64,000 bases of DNA from Marinobacter sp. HL-58 (GTDB lineage: Bacteria > Pseudomonadota > Gammaproteobacteria > Pseudomonadales > Oleiphilaceae): positions 62,001 to 126,000 of the forward strand of contig NZ_LIHP01000010.1 of assembly GCF_001314605.1 (NCBI RefSeq), in the 5' to 3' direction. Positions 37,613-48,341 of the stretch are shown in pieces. Below the pieces are notes generated by a model. It ran no database searches. It was not told the DNA's origin and was given only the letters and a program-made list of their open reading frames with translations. The position numbers were made by a program, and so were the translations under genes. Position 1 is the first letter of the stretch; every line of letters starts with the position of its first letter.

Positions 37613-38787
37613 ACGGCCTCGGCGGACGACCCTTTCAGCAAATGCCGGCAGTCCGCAAGCGCGGTCAGCAGCGTCTCCAGATCCGCCTTTGAATGCGCGG
37701 CACTGAAGGTTACCCGCAATCGGGATTCACCTTCCGGCACCGTGGGCGGCCGGATGGCCGTCACCATCAGACCCTTCTGCTCCAGAGCGTGGCTCAGGGC
37801 GAGGGCGGTCCAGTTGTCACCAATCATGATTGGTTGTATGGGGGTGCGGGATGGCATCAGTTCATAACCCAGCAAGGAGGCCTGTCGCCGGAAGTCACGG
37901 ATCAGCGATTGCAGATGGCTGCGGCGACAGTCCTGCCGTTCAATCAGATCAAGGCTGGTACAGGTGGCCAGGGCAAGAGCCGGAGGCATGGCGGTTGTGT
38001 AGATATAGGTACGGGCCTTCTGCACCAGATAGTCCATCAGCAGTGCGGGGCCGGCAACAAAGGCCCCGCTGGTGCCGACTGCCTTGCCAAGGGTTCCTAT
38101 CAGCACCGGGACATCCTCTTCGCTCAGGCCCGACTCAGCCACGGTACCCCGCCCCTGGGGGCCAACAACCCCCACACCGTGGGCATCGTCTACCACAAGA
38201 AGGGCATCGTGGGCCCGGCAAAGGGCTGCGAGCTCCTTCAGGGGTGCGATGTCGCCATCCATGCTGAACACGCCGTCTGTCACCACCAGTTTGTGGCCGC
38301 CGGTTGTCGCGAGCATGTCTGCCAGAGTGTCCATATCCCCGTGGGGGTAGCGCCGGACCCGGGCACGGCTGAGGATGCAGCCGTCGATGATGGAGGCATG
38401 GTTGAGACGATCGGAAAAGATGGTGTCACCACGACCGGCCAGCGCGGATATCACCCCCATATTGGCCATGTAACCGGTGGAAAAAAACAGTGCTGAACTG
38501 CGGCGGGTAAACTCCGCCAGCCTGACTTCCAACTGGTGATGGCCCTGGTGATGACCGCAGATCAGGTGGGAGGCCGCACCGCCCAGGCCGGTATAGGGCA
38601 TGGCATCGGTCGCGGCACGAATTATATCAGGATGGCTGGCCAACCCCAGGTAGTCGTTGCTGCAAAAACACAACAACGGCACACCGTCGGAAACCAGTTC
38701 CGGCTGCTGGGGGCCACTGATCAGCCGGCGGGTGCGGTAAAGCCCCGACTGCTTCCGGTCCTCAAGCTCGGCCGCGAAATCACGCAT
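37609..38787 (-). CDS. bioF: 8-amino-7-oxononanoate synthase
   Basis: 392 residues, fold-type I PLP enzyme. BioF condenses pimeloyl-ACP (or CoA) with alanine to 8-amino-7-oxononanoate. Family features: LLCFCSNDYLGLASHPD, the glycine-rich GLGGAASHLICGHHQGHHQLE, DDAHGVGVVGPQGRG with the PLP-ring aspartate, and IGTLGKAVGTSGAFVAG with the Schiff-base lysine. It lies 26 nt after bioB and overlaps bioH. Confidence 0.96.
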   Translation of the reverse strand: MRDFAAELEDRKQSGLYRTRRLISGPQQPELVSDGVPLLCFCSNDYLGLASHPDIIRAATDAMPYTGLGGAASHLICGHHQGHHQLEVRLAEFTRRSSALFFSTGYMANMGVISALAGRGDTIFSDRLNHASIIDGCILSRARVRRYPHGDMDTLADMLATTGGHKLVVTDGVFSMDGDIAPLKELAALCRAHDALLVVDDAHGVGVVGPQGRGTVAESGLSEEDVPVLIGTLGKAVGTSGAFVAGPALLMDYLVQKARTYIYTTAMPPALALATCTSLDLIERQDCRRSHLQSLIRDFRRQASLLGYELMPSRTPIQPIMIGDNWTALALSHALEQKGLMVTAIRPPTVPEGESRLRVTFSAAHSKADLETLLTALADCRHLLKGSSAEAV

Positions 38788-38813
38788 GATCAGTTCTCAC
38801 CCACCGTGACTGG

Positions 38814-39884
38814 TTATGCGGATTCGCGGGTGGCGTCGTAGAACATATGACGGGTCTGCTCGTATTCCACCGCCTCGGCGATGGCTTCTTCCGCTGCCTC
38901 CTCGCTGCAGGCCTGCTCACGCATCTCCGGGCGAATACCCAGGCGATTGAACAGCTCGCGGTCCGCATCGGCTTCCGGGTTGGCGGTGGTCAGCAGCTTC
39001 TCACCATAGAAAATCGAGTTGGCACCGGCCAGGAAACACAGGGACTGCATCTGCTCGTTCATGTTCTCCCGGCCCGCAGACAGGCGTACGTGGGAGGCCG
39101 GCATCATGATCCGCGCCACTGCGATGGTACGGATGAAATCGAACGGATCCAGATCTTCCACGTCCTCCATGGGCGTGCCCGCTACCTTGACCAGCATGTT
39201 GACCGGCACACTCTCCGGGTGATGGGGCAGATTGGCCAGCTGGACCAGCAGACCGACCCGGTCGTCGGGATCTTCCCCCATACCCACAATCCCGCCACAA
39301 CAGACTTTCATACCGGCGTTACGGACATTTTCAAGGGTATCCAGCCGATCCTGGTAGGTGCGGGTGGTGATGATGTGGCTGTAGTACTTTTCCGAGGTAT
39401 CCAGGTTATGGTTGTAGTAATCCAGACCGGCTTCGGCCAGTTCGTCGGCCTGCTCCTGCTGCAACATGCCCAGGGTCATGCAGGTTTCCAGGCCCAGGGA
39501 TTTCACCTGGCGGACCATATCCACAACGTACCCCATGTCTTTCTTCGAGGGGCTGCGCCAGGCGGCACCCATGCAGAAGCGGGAGGCACCCTTTGCTTTC
39601 GCGGCCTTCGCTTCGGCCACCACCTTTTCAATTTCCAGCAGCTTTTCCTTTTCCAGGCCGGTGTTGTAGTGACCGCTCTGGGGACAATACTTGCAGTCCT
39701 CCGGGCAGGCGCCGGTCTTGATGGACAGCAACGTGCTGATCTGCACCTCGTTGGGATCGAAATGCTCCCGGTGGACACTCTGGGCGCGGAAGATCAGATC
39801 ATTGAATGGCAGCTCGAACAGAGCGCGGGCTTCCTGCATGGTCCAGTCGTGACGGGGTGCAGTATCGGGTGCGGTGGCAGTCAT
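38814..39884 (-). CDS. bioB: Biotin synthase
   Basis: 356 residues. BioB is a radical SAM enzyme that inserts sulfur into dethiobiotin. The 4Fe-4S motif is [19 protein letters not shown], and the remaining cysteines and arginine of the 2Fe-2S site fall in [21 protein letters not shown] and [10 protein letters not shown]. It is the first gene of bioB-F-H-C-D. AGGA 8 nt upstream supports the ATG at 39884. The 49-nt gap to the divergent comF holds a possible BirA operator. Confidence 0.97.
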   Translation of the reverse strand: MTATAPDTAPRHDWTMQEARALFELPFNDLIFRAQSVHREHFDPNEVQISTLLSIKTGACPEDCKYCPQSGHYNTGLEKEKLLEIEKVVAEAKAAKAKGASRFCMGAAWRSPSKKDMGYVVDMVRQVKSLGLETCMTLGMLQQEQADELAEAGLDYYNHNLDTSEKYYSHIITTRTYQDRLDTLENVRNAGMKVCCGGIVGMGEDPDDRVGLLVQLANLPHHPESVPVNMLVKVAGTPMEDVEDLDPFDFIRTIAVARIMMPASHVRLSAGRENMNEQMQSLCFLAGANSIFYGEKLLTTANPEADADRELFNRLGIRPEMREQACSEEAAEEAIAEAVEYEQTRHMFYDATRESA

Positions 39885-39893
39885 CGTTCAGTC

Positions 39894-39924
39894 CTGTTAA
39901 CTTTACCGGGATTCTGGTTTACGG
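39894..39924. promoter_or_regulatory. Possible BirA (biotin repressor) operator between bioB and comF
   Basis: CTGTTAACT (39894-39902) and GGTTTACGG (39916-39924) resemble the half-sites TTGTAAACC and GGTTTACAA. The spacer is 13 nt, shorter than the 16 nt in E. coli, and each half has mismatches. The location just upstream of bioB is right. Confidence 0.35.
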
Positions 39925-39933
39925 ATTGAACAG

Positions 39934-40713
39934 ATGATAAAGGGACTGAGATCGCTGTCAACCTTGTTAATGCCAAAGGTTAACGGCAAGGAACGGATTC
40001 ACACATCACTGCGGGGCATCCGCAACCTTCTGTCTGCCGACGGCGGCCAGTGTGTCGCCTGTCTCGCGCCGGATGCCCGGTTCGGGCTTTGCGATCCCTG
40101 CCGCCATGATCTGCCGGTCAATCACTGGCATTGTCGCTGCTGCGCCCTGCCGCTGGCATTTGCAGCCGAGGACACTCTCTGCGGCCAATGCCTGCAGGCT
40201 CCACCCCCGTTCAGCAGGGTTATTGCGCCTTGGCGCTACCGCTTCCCGGTCGACGGCATGATCCAGCGTTACAAATACAACGGTCAGCGGGCCTTTGCCC
40301 GCCCCCTGATCCACGATCTGGCAGAGCGTGTTGCAAACAACCTCGAAGCAGCGCCGGATCAGCGGCCGGACCTGCTGGTGGCCAGCCCCATGCATCCGGC
40401 CCGCCTGCGCAGGCGCGGGTTCAATCAGGCAGCGGATATTGCCGAGCAGGTCAGCAAGCACGCAGGCATTCCCTGGACCACCCGCCTGGTCACAAGAAAC
40501 CGTCGTACCCGGCCCCAGCGCGGACTTGACCGTGAACAACGGCTCGCCAATCTCAGGGGTATCTTTCAGGTCAACGCTACCCCACCCCCAAGGCTGGCCA
40601 TCATCGATGATGTGGTGACCACCGGTGCCACGGCCCGAAGCCTGACCGAAGCCCTGATCAAAGCGGGAGCAGAGGATGTCCAGGTATGGGCTTTGGCGAG
40701 AACCCCCGGTTGA
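39934..40713 (+). CDS. comF: ComF family phosphoribosyltransferase-like protein
   Basis: 259 residues. Two N-terminal zinc-finger-like cysteine pairs (CVACLAPDARFGLCDPC, then CRCCALP and CGQC) precede a type I phosphoribosyltransferase domain with the PRPP loop LAIIDDVVTTGATARSL. ComF proteins are needed for natural transformation in several bacteria; here competence is not implied by any other gene in the window. The RRRGFNQAADIAEQ motif is typical. The gene is divergent from bioB, as in pseudomonads (GntX/ComF locus, from memory), and ends 8 nt before the convergent oxidoreductase. Confidence 0.92.
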   Translation: MIKGLRSLSTLLMPKVNGKERIHTSLRGIRNLLSADGGQCVACLAPDARFGLCDPCRHDLPVNHWHCRCCALPLAFAAEDTLCGQCLQAPPPFSRVIAPWRYRFPVDGMIQRYKYNGQRAFARPLIHDLAERVANNLEAAPDQRPDLLVASPMHPARLRRRGFNQAADIAEQVSKHAGIPWTTRLVTRNRRTRPQRGLDREQRLANLRGIFQVNATPPPRLAIIDDVVTTGATARSLTEALIKAGAEDVQVWALARTPG

Positions 40714-40721
40714 CGGAGGCG

Positions 40722-41837
40722 TCAGTTGCCCAGCTTTCCGGCCACGTCGTCGGCAATTGCCAGGCAGGCGGTCAGGCCCGGCGACTCGATACCAAACAGG
40801 TTAACCAGCCCGGAAATGCCATGCTCCGCCTCGCCATCAATACGGAAATCCGCAAATCCGCCATCGGGGCCCGCCAGCTTGGGGCGGATGCCCGCGTAGG
40901 CCGGTTGCAGGCGGGTTTCATCCAGTCCTGGCCACCAGCGCCGGATACCGTCAGCAAACCCGTGCACCCGCCCCGGGTCCACTGAAAAATCCACCCGGTC
41001 TACCCATTCCACATCGGGGCCGAAGCGCGCCTGGCCGGCAAGATCCAGGGTCAGGTGCACGCCCAGTCCACCGGGCTCCGGCACCGGATAGATCAGCGAA
41101 CGGAACGGGTGGCCAGCGGAATAGCTGAAATAGACGCCACGGGCCAGAAACTGTGGCGGTACCATCTGTTCGGGCATTCCGTCCCAGCAAGATGCCAGGG
41201 GAATTGCATTGAGGCCAGCAGCGTTCACCACCCGCCTGGCCACCAGCTCGCATGGTGCCTGCCCGCCAATCCAGAGCCGATGACGTCCCCCCTGGGTTGC
41301 AGCCCGCTCCACCGGGGCATGACAGACCAGCTGGCCACCATGGTCCTCCAGCTCTCCCAGTAATGAGAGCATTACCCCGTGACTGTCCACGATGCCGGTT
41401 TCCGGCGAATACAGGGCTTCATCGGCGACCACTCCAGGCAGTGCCTGCTGCAGGCCCCGGCGGTTTACGCTCTCCAGCACAACACCGTTACGCTCGGCCT
41501 GCCCGGCTATACCGCCAAGTTTATCCCTCTGTTCCGGGCCACAGGCGACAATCCATTTTCCGGTTTTACGGTGGCCCAGATGGCGCTGACGACAGAAATC
41601 ATAAAGCATCTGTCTGCCGCGAACGCACAACCTGGCTTTTGCCGAGCCTTCGGGGTAATAGATGCCGGCATGGATCACCTCGCTGTTACGGGACGACAGT
41701 CCCTCGCCGAAATGCGCGCCGGCTTCCAGCACCAGCACTTCCCTGCCCTCCATGGCCAGGCGCCGGGCGGTGGCGAGGCCGACAATGCCGGCACCGATCA
41801 CCACAGTATCCGTCTGGAGTGTTTCCCTGTCTGTCAT
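40722..41837 (-). CDS. FAD-dependent oxidoreductase, L-2-hydroxyglutarate dehydrogenase-like
   Basis: 371 residues of the DAO/GlpD flavoprotein superfamily. The dinucleotide-binding motif VVIGAGIVGLATARRLA is at the N-terminus, followed by GEGLSSRNSEVIHAGIYYP, a signature of L-2-hydroxyglutarate oxidase-like enzymes. Further on, YPVPEPGGLGVHLTLD and the C-terminal LVNLFGIESPGLTACLAIA close the FAD site. It is shorter than E. coli LhgO (about 420), so the substrate may differ. I used the ATG at 41837; a longer in-frame start at 41966 adds 43 residues without similarity. It is convergent with comF. Confidence 0.85.
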   Translation of the reverse strand: MTDRETLQTDTVVIGAGIVGLATARRLAMEGREVLVLEAGAHFGEGLSSRNSEVIHAGIYYPEGSAKARLCVRGRQMLYDFCRQRHLGHRKTGKWIVACGPEQRDKLGGIAGQAERNGVVLESVNRRGLQQALPGVVADEALYSPETGIVDSHGVMLSLLGELEDHGGQLVCHAPVERAATQGGRHRLWIGGQAPCELVARRVVNAAGLNAIPLASCWDGMPEQMVPPQFLARGVYFSYSAGHPFRSLIYPVPEPGGLGVHLTLDLAGQARFGPDVEWVDRVDFSVDPGRVHGFADGIRRWWPGLDETRLQPAYAGIRPKLAGPDGGFADFRIDGEAEHGISGLVNLFGIESPGLTACLAIADDVAGKLGN

Positions 41838-41980
41838 GGGGTTCCACTGACCTCTGCCTGCCTGTATGAAATTGCCCGCCCTGCTTGCGCCCCCTGGTGA
41901 AAAAGCGGGAAGCGCATTACGGTAGCGGCCCTGAAACGTTATACTTGCCCCAGAAAACCAGTGCACGGAGCAGGTAAACG

Positions 41981-42403
41981 ATGTCTGACAGGAAGCAGTT
42001 TATAATCGTAATGATGGTGGCCGCCATATTTGTTGGCTGGCTCGGGTGGCGCGGCTTTGAAGTGATCAGCCTGAACCAGGACCTCAAGGCCGATGACATG
42101 GTCGCCAACTATCCCTATCAGCACAGGGTGTTGAGGGTGGAGGGAAGCACCGCCATCATGAGCTCCCTGCGCTCGCACCGGACATCCACTCACGATGCAC
42201 TGACCACCATTTTCCCCAGCATGCGCAACCTGGGTGACAACCACCGGGACTGGCAGCGCGCGGAACGTGAGCTGGCCCAGGTTCAGGCCAGGGCCGGCGA
42301 CATAGTGCTCAATGCCAGCGGGGTAGACCGGGTTCGCTGGGAACTGGACGAAAACTGGTACCACCTTGCCGGAATGCAAGCCAAACAAAGCTCGAGGCGC
42401 TAG
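41981..42403 (+). CDS. Membrane-anchored protein of unknown function
   Basis: 140 residues with one N-terminal membrane segment (FIIVMMVAAIFVGWLGW) and a likely periplasmic domain with no recognised motif. No cysteines. The stop lies 9 nt before the srkA start, so it probably shares a transcript with srkA. A GGAG-like site precedes the ATG. I do not recognise the family. Confidence 0.75.
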   Translation: MSDRKQFIIVMMVAAIFVGWLGWRGFEVISLNQDLKADDMVANYPYQHRVLRVEGSTAIMSSLRSHRTSTHDALTTIFPSMRNLGDNHRDWQRAERELAQVQARAGDIVLNASGVDRVRWELDENWYHLAGMQAKQSSRR

Positions 42404-42412
42404 CACCTGTTT

Positions 42413-43414
42413 ATGACCGAAATCTCCAGCCATCCCTACGACGCCTTAAAGCCGGACAAGATTCTTGACGCCATGGAGGATGCGGGATTCACCGTCAACG
42501 GTCGGCTTTTTGCCCTCAACAGCTATGAAAATCGCGTCTACCAGATCGGTATCGAAGACAAACCGCCGGTAATCACCAAGTTCTACCGCCCGGGGCGTTG
42601 GACTGAAGCCCAGATCCGCGAAGAACACGAGTTCACCGCACAACTGCTGGCGGCAGACATTCCGGTCGTGGCACCCCTGGTGATGCCATCCGGCGATACC
42701 CTTGGCCATTGCGACGACTTCCTGTTTGCGGTTTTCCCCCAGCGGGGTGGGCAGGCGCCGGATACCAGTGTCACTGATACCCTCTATCGCCTTGGCCAGT
42801 GGCTGGGCCAGCTCCACAATATTGGCGACACCGCCAGCTTCAGTCACCGCCCGGTGATGTCGGTGCTCGACGGCATTGAAGAAAACAACCGGTTCCTGAC
42901 GGAAAACCGCTGGGTTCCCGATGATCTTCGCCCGGCCTGGGACTCCCTGATCCCTGATCTTGTGGACCATTGCGCCCGCCGGATTGACGACGCCGGCGAC
43001 GTTCACACCCTCAGACTGCACGGCGACTGCCATGCCGGCAATATCCTCTGCCGCGAGGAACAGATGTTGTTCGTGGACCTGGACGATTGCCGCACCGGGC
43101 CGGCCATCCAGGACCTCTGGCTGCTGCTGAACGGTGATGACATTGAGCGCGGGCAACAATTCGGGGAGCTGCTGGAAGGTTATGAGATGTTCCGGGACTT
43201 CAACCGCCGTGAGCGACACCTGATTGAACCCCTGCGCTGTTATCGCCAGATTTCCCACTGTGCCTGGCTGGCAAAACGCTGGGATGATCCCGCCTTTCCG
43301 CGGTTCTTCCCCTGGTTTGCACAGCCGCGCTTCTGGTCCGACCAGATTCTGTCTTTGCGGGAGCAACTCGCCGCACTGCAAGCCCCTTCCATTAATGTTC
43401 CCGGCCAGTATTGA
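42413..43414 (+). CDS. srkA: Stress response serine/threonine protein kinase SrkA (YihE)
   Basis: 333 residues of the aminoglycoside-phosphotransferase-like kinase fold. SrkA protects E. coli from toxin-triggered death under envelope and other stress. Family features: ALNSYENRVYQIGIEDKPP with the nucleotide-binding lysine in VITKFYRPGRW, LHGDCHAGNILC with the catalytic aspartate and VDLDDCRTGPAIQDLW with the metal-binding aspartates. Length matches E. coli SrkA (328). There is no dsbA next to it, unlike in E. coli. Confidence 0.93.
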   Translation: MTEISSHPYDALKPDKILDAMEDAGFTVNGRLFALNSYENRVYQIGIEDKPPVITKFYRPGRWTEAQIREEHEFTAQLLAADIPVVAPLVMPSGDTLGHCDDFLFAVFPQRGGQAPDTSVTDTLYRLGQWLGQLHNIGDTASFSHRPVMSVLDGIEENNRFLTENRWVPDDLRPAWDSLIPDLVDHCARRIDDAGDVHTLRLHGDCHAGNILCREEQMLFVDLDDCRTGPAIQDLWLLLNGDDIERGQQFGELLEGYEMFRDFNRRERHLIEPLRCYRQISHCAWLAKRWDDPAFPRFFPWFAQPRFWSDQILSLREQLAALQAPSINVPGQY

Positions 43415-43444
43415 GGCCGGAACCCCAAGACCGGAGATTTCCTG

Positions 43445-43816
43445 ATGAGCCAGAGTGAGGCCAGATTCACCATACGCAGCCTGATCGCGACAGCCATTGG
43501 CACTATTATTATGACCGTTCTTGTACTGGAGGCCAGCGGCAGGATCGATCACTCGGACAACAAGGACCATGTGCCAGTGGGTGAATTCGAGGCGGTTCAC
43601 GTCACACCGGATGAGGAATTCCGCATGTCGCCCAAATCCTCGGAGCTTCATGCCGTATGCGAACAGGGCTACCTGGCCATTGCCGCCGATACCGATCCGG
43701 ATTTTCGCGGCATACTCGTCGATTACAAGAACCGTGGTGTGCGATGCGCCCGCAACCCTGGCACGGGGAGCAATCCGCCGGCCGGGGAAGAACAGGAGCC
43801 GGCGGATAATGAGTGA
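43445..43816 (+). CDS. Membrane-anchored protein of unknown function
   Basis: 123 residues. One N-terminal membrane segment (SLIATAIGTIIMTVLVLEASG), then an acidic periplasmic-type region with two cysteines (AVCEQGYLAI and GVRCARNP) and a disordered tail. GGAG precedes the ATG. The stop overlaps the cmoA start by 8 nt, which favours co-expression with srkA and cmoAB. I do not recognise the family. Confidence 0.72.
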   Translation: MSQSEARFTIRSLIATAIGTIIMTVLVLEASGRIDHSDNKDHVPVGEFEAVHVTPDEEFRMSPKSSELHAVCEQGYLAIAADTDPDFRGILVDYKNRGVRCARNPGTGSNPPAGEEQEPADNE

Positions 43817-44564
43817 CAGCGACAGAAAACCGGGGCAGGCGCTGGACCGGCTGTTTGCCAGCGAGCGTGAAACCGAAGACTTCCGTTTCGACGCCTCGGT
43901 AGCACGGGTATTCCCGGACATGATCCGCCGTTCCGTGCCGGGCTACACCACCATCATCCCCATGATCGAGGTGATTACCGAACAGTACGCCCGACCCGGC
44001 AGCCACTGCTTTGACCTTGGCTGCTCCCTGGGCGCCTCGACCCTGGCGATGCGCCATGGCATCGGTGACCGGGACTGCACGCTGACCGGTGTCGACAACT
44101 CGGCTGCCATGATCGAACGCTGCGAGCACTACATTGCGCTGGATGACCATCCGTTGCCCGTGTCGCTGCGCTGCGAGGACATTCTGGATACCTACATCGA
44201 CAACGCTTCGGTCACCACGCTGAATTTCACTCTGCAGTTCGTCGCCCCTGAGCGGCGGGCGGAGCTGATGAAGCGTATTGCCGATGCCACCCTGCCCGGC
44301 GGCGTACTGATACTGTCCGAGAAAATCCGTTTCGAATCCGATGCGGAACAGGCAATTCAGACGCAGCTCCATCACGAGTTCAAGCGGGCCAACGGCTACT
44401 CCGACCTGGAAATCAGCCAGAAACGCTCGGCCCTGGAGCAGGTTCTGATTCCCGAAACCCTGGCAGCGCACCGGCAACGGCTGACAGACGCCGGTTTTGG
44501 TCAGGTGCTGGTCTGGTACCAGTGCTTCAACTTTGTCTCCATGCTTGCCATCAAACAGCCCTGA
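43809..44564 (+). CDS. cmoA: Carboxy-S-adenosyl-L-methionine synthase CmoA
   Basis: 251 residues. CmoA makes carboxy-SAM from SAM and prephenate; CmoB uses it to modify U34 of tRNA. The SAM-fold motif is CFDLGCSLGASTLAMRHG, preceded by FPDMIRRSVPGYTTIIPMI, typical of CmoA. VTTLNFTLQFVAPERR and FNFVSMLAIKQP also match. The ATG at 43809 starts within the upstream gene; AGGAG lies 11 nt before it. cmoB follows after 12 nt. Confidence 0.95.
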   Translation: MSDSDRKPGQALDRLFASERETEDFRFDASVARVFPDMIRRSVPGYTTIIPMIEVITEQYARPGSHCFDLGCSLGASTLAMRHGIGDRDCTLTGVDNSAAMIERCEHYIALDDHPLPVSLRCEDILDTYIDNASVTTLNFTLQFVAPERRAELMKRIADATLPGGVLILSEKIRFESDAEQAIQTQLHHEFKRANGYSDLEISQKRSALEQVLIPETLAAHRQRLTDAGFGQVLVWYQCFNFVSMLAIKQP

Positions 44565-44576
44565 AACGGAGCCCTC

Positions 44577-45572
44577 ATGACGACTTTCGACTGGCAGGGG
44601 TGCTTTGCCCCGCTGTTCGATGACCTGGACAGCCGTGGTCTGCAACACTGGCGGATCCTGCTACAGCAACAACTGCACAAACGCTTCGATGAAAACCCTC
44701 ATGGTGATATCGCCCGCTGGCTGCGGGCACTGAATACCTTGCCCGACCTCACCGGCGTGGAATCGAAGCTGAATCGCTCCGCCATTACCCTGAAAACAGG
44801 TCACCCACTGTCACAGGAGGATGCCGAAAAGCTCGAGCAGGGGCTGCGCGGGCTGATGCCCTGGCGCAAGGGGCCGTTCGATTTCTTCGGCACCTACATT
44901 GATACCGAGTGGCGCTCGGACTGGAAATGGGACCGGGTATCGCCCTACCTCTCGGATCTTGGTGGCCGGCAGATACTGGATGTGGGGTGTGGTTCCGGCT
45001 ATCACTGCTGGCGTATGCTGGGGGAAGGCGCAGGGCGGGTCATTGGCATTGACCCCGGGCTGCTGTTCCTGTTCCAGTTCCTGAGCGTCAAACACTATGT
45101 GGGCGCAAAGAACCGCATTGATCTGCTGCCGGTGCGAATGGAAGACCTGCCAGCGAAACTGGAAGCCTTCGATACCACCTTCTCCATGGGGGTGCTGTAC
45201 CATCGCCGCTCGCCGCTGGATCACCTTCTGGAGCTGAAAGACACCCTTCGCCCGGGTGGCGAACTGGTGCTGGAAACGCTGATCGCAGAGGGGCCGGAAG
45301 GCTACAGCCTGATGCCGGAAGACCGCTACGGCCAGATGAGGAATGTCTGGTTCCTGCCCAGTTGTGACACATTGTTGCGATGGCTGGACCGGACCGGTTT
45401 CCGGAATGCCCGCGTGGTGGATGTAACCGAAACCACCGTCGAGGAACAGCGCAGCACGGACTGGATGCGATTCCAGTCGCTGCAGGACTTTCTGGACCCG
45501 GACGACCCCTCCAAAACCGTGGAAGGCTATCCGGGTCCCAGAAGGGCGACGGTAATCGCCGACAAACCCTGA
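44577..45572 (+). CDS. cmoB: tRNA U34 carboxymethyltransferase CmoB
   Basis: 331 residues. CmoB transfers the carboxymethyl group from carboxy-SAM to 5-hydroxyuridine at tRNA position 34. The MTase motif is ILDVGCGSGYHCWRMLGEGA; GPFDFFGTYIDTEWRSDWKW upstream and FSMGVLYHRRSPLDHL downstream are characteristic. It is slightly longer than E. coli CmoB (323). GGAG precedes the ATG. It ends 25 nt before the convergent purA. Confidence 0.96.
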   Translation: MTTFDWQGCFAPLFDDLDSRGLQHWRILLQQQLHKRFDENPHGDIARWLRALNTLPDLTGVESKLNRSAITLKTGHPLSQEDAEKLEQGLRGLMPWRKGPFDFFGTYIDTEWRSDWKWDRVSPYLSDLGGRQILDVGCGSGYHCWRMLGEGAGRVIGIDPGLLFLFQFLSVKHYVGAKNRIDLLPVRMEDLPAKLEAFDTTFSMGVLYHRRSPLDHLLELKDTLRPGGELVLETLIAEGPEGYSLMPEDRYGQMRNVWFLPSCDTLLRWLDRTGFRNARVVDVTETTVEEQRSTDWMRFQSLQDFLDPDDPSKTVEGYPGPRRATVIADKP

Positions 45573-45597
45573 GGTTCGCCGGGATCACCGTCAGCGG

Positions 45598-46902
<1,305 letters not shown>

Positions 46903-46976
46903 TCAGTGCGGTGTCACCAGGCGGCGACATATCCGCGGATTTACCTGTAAATGAGTGACCTGATACCTGTCGGCTG

Positions 46977-48158
46977 TCAGCCCAGCTGCTCCACGACCCA
47001 TTGGCCGTCACGTTTTACCAGAACCCGGTCGCAATTGCGGGAACGGGGGTCCACGCCTTCGTCCTCCGGCAAAGCCCTGATAACGGTTTCCGTCATCCGC
47101 AGACCGGATATAACACCGCCAAGAGCGGGATCCTGCTCCGCGGGGGCCCAGATTGATTTGCCCGTTGCCCGGGCACGCTGGCCCAGGGACACCAGGGCGC
47201 GAATATCCAGGCTGAACCCGGTAGCCGGACGTGCCCGGCCAAAATCACTGCCGATGGCGTCGTAACGCCCGCCCTTGGCCACTGCATCTCCATGGCCAGG
47301 TACATAGGCCGCAAACACAAGGCCCGTGTGGTAGTTGTATCCGCGAAGCTCACAGAAGTCGAAACCGAAGCTTACCTCGGGATAGTTCGCGGCGAGCATG
47401 TCGGCTACCCGCTCCAGCTGATCCAGTGCCTGTACCAGCGGTGCCGGTGCACCTTCAAGAATGCGCCGGGCTTCAGTCAGTGCCTCCCGGCCCCCACTGA
47501 CACGGGCCAGTTCCCTGAGCATGGCTCCGGAGGACCCTGCCGCGCAATCACCCAGCAGTTCGTCCAGTTCCGGTACCGATTTCCGGGCCATGGCATCGAA
47601 AATGGTCGCTCCGGTATCCCGGTCGAATCCGGCCTCGCCTACCAGGGTTTCATAGATGGCTACATGGGCCAGGTCCAGATGAATCCGTGGCAGACCGGAC
47701 ACTCGCAGGGTTTCCAGCATCAGGCTGATGACTTCCATATCCGCCGCTTCGGAACCACTGCCGAACAGCTCACAGCCGGCCTGTATAGGGGTGCGGCCCG
47801 TCAGCATGTGTCGTGGCCGCGTGTGCAACACATGGCCGGCGTAACACAGCCGGGTAATACCTTCCTGCCCCAGGGTATGGGCGTCGATCCGGGCGGCCTG
47901 GGGTGTCATGTCGGCCCGCAGCCCCATCATCCGGCCGGTCAGTTGATCGGTCAGCTTGAAGGTCTGGAGTTCCAGGTCATGCCCGGTACCGGTAAACAGA
48001 GACTCCAGGTATTCGATCAGCGGTGGAATAACCAGCTGGTAACCCCAGCGCTGGCAGGTATCCATTACGTCCCGGCGCAGGGATTCAATCTGTCCAGCCA
48101 GGGGCGGAAGAATATCTTCCACGCCATCCGGCAGCAGCCAGCGATCAGATACTGTCAT
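46977..48158 (-). CDS. hisZ: ATP phosphoribosyltransferase regulatory subunit HisZ
   Basis: 393 residues. HisZ is a histidyl-tRNA synthetase-like protein that pairs with short-form HisG at the first step of histidine synthesis. Class II synthetase motifs are recognisable (FKLTDQLTGRMMGLRADMTPQAARIDAH; GVRPIQ-type region seen as TGRTPIQAGCELFGS; FDFCELRGYNYHTGLVF), but the anticodon-binding domain is absent, separating it from HisS. Its presence implies a short HisG elsewhere in the genome. It begins 183 nt after hflC, past that gene's terminator, so it may have its own promoter. Confidence 0.93.
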   Translation of the reverse strand: MTVSDRWLLPDGVEDILPPLAGQIESLRRDVMDTCQRWGYQLVIPPLIEYLESLFTGTGHDLELQTFKLTDQLTGRMMGLRADMTPQAARIDAHTLGQEGITRLCYAGHVLHTRPRHMLTGRTPIQAGCELFGSGSEAADMEVISLMLETLRVSGLPRIHLDLAHVAIYETLVGEAGFDRDTGATIFDAMARKSVPELDELLGDCAAGSSGAMLRELARVSGGREALTEARRILEGAPAPLVQALDQLERVADMLAANYPEVSFGFDFCELRGYNYHTGLVFAAYVPGHGDAVAKGGRYDAIGSDFGRARPATGFSLDIRALVSLGQRARATGKSIWAPAEQDPALGGVISGLRMTETVIRALPEDEGVDPRSRNCDRVLVKRDGQWVVEQLG

Positions 48159-48292
48159 GAGATTCGGTTGTCCGTTCTGCCCCGGAGCAAATACAAAAGC
48201 CCCGGGAGTGCACAGGATTTAGGGCGATGTTCGGTACCAGATAAAAACCCGAACCAAAACCGGCAGAATTTTACACTGTTGGCAGGCACAAA

Positions 48293-48322
48293 AAAACCGG
48301 AATACCGAGGTATTCCGGTTTT
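48293..48322 (-). terminator. Intrinsic terminator of the hfq-hflXKC run
   Basis: AAAACCGGAATACC and GGTATTCCGGTTTT pair fully with a two-base GA centre, and a T run follows on the minus strand. It begins 20 nt after the hflC stop. Confidence 0.92.
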
Positions 48323-48341
48323 GTCAGCGTACCGACGTGGG

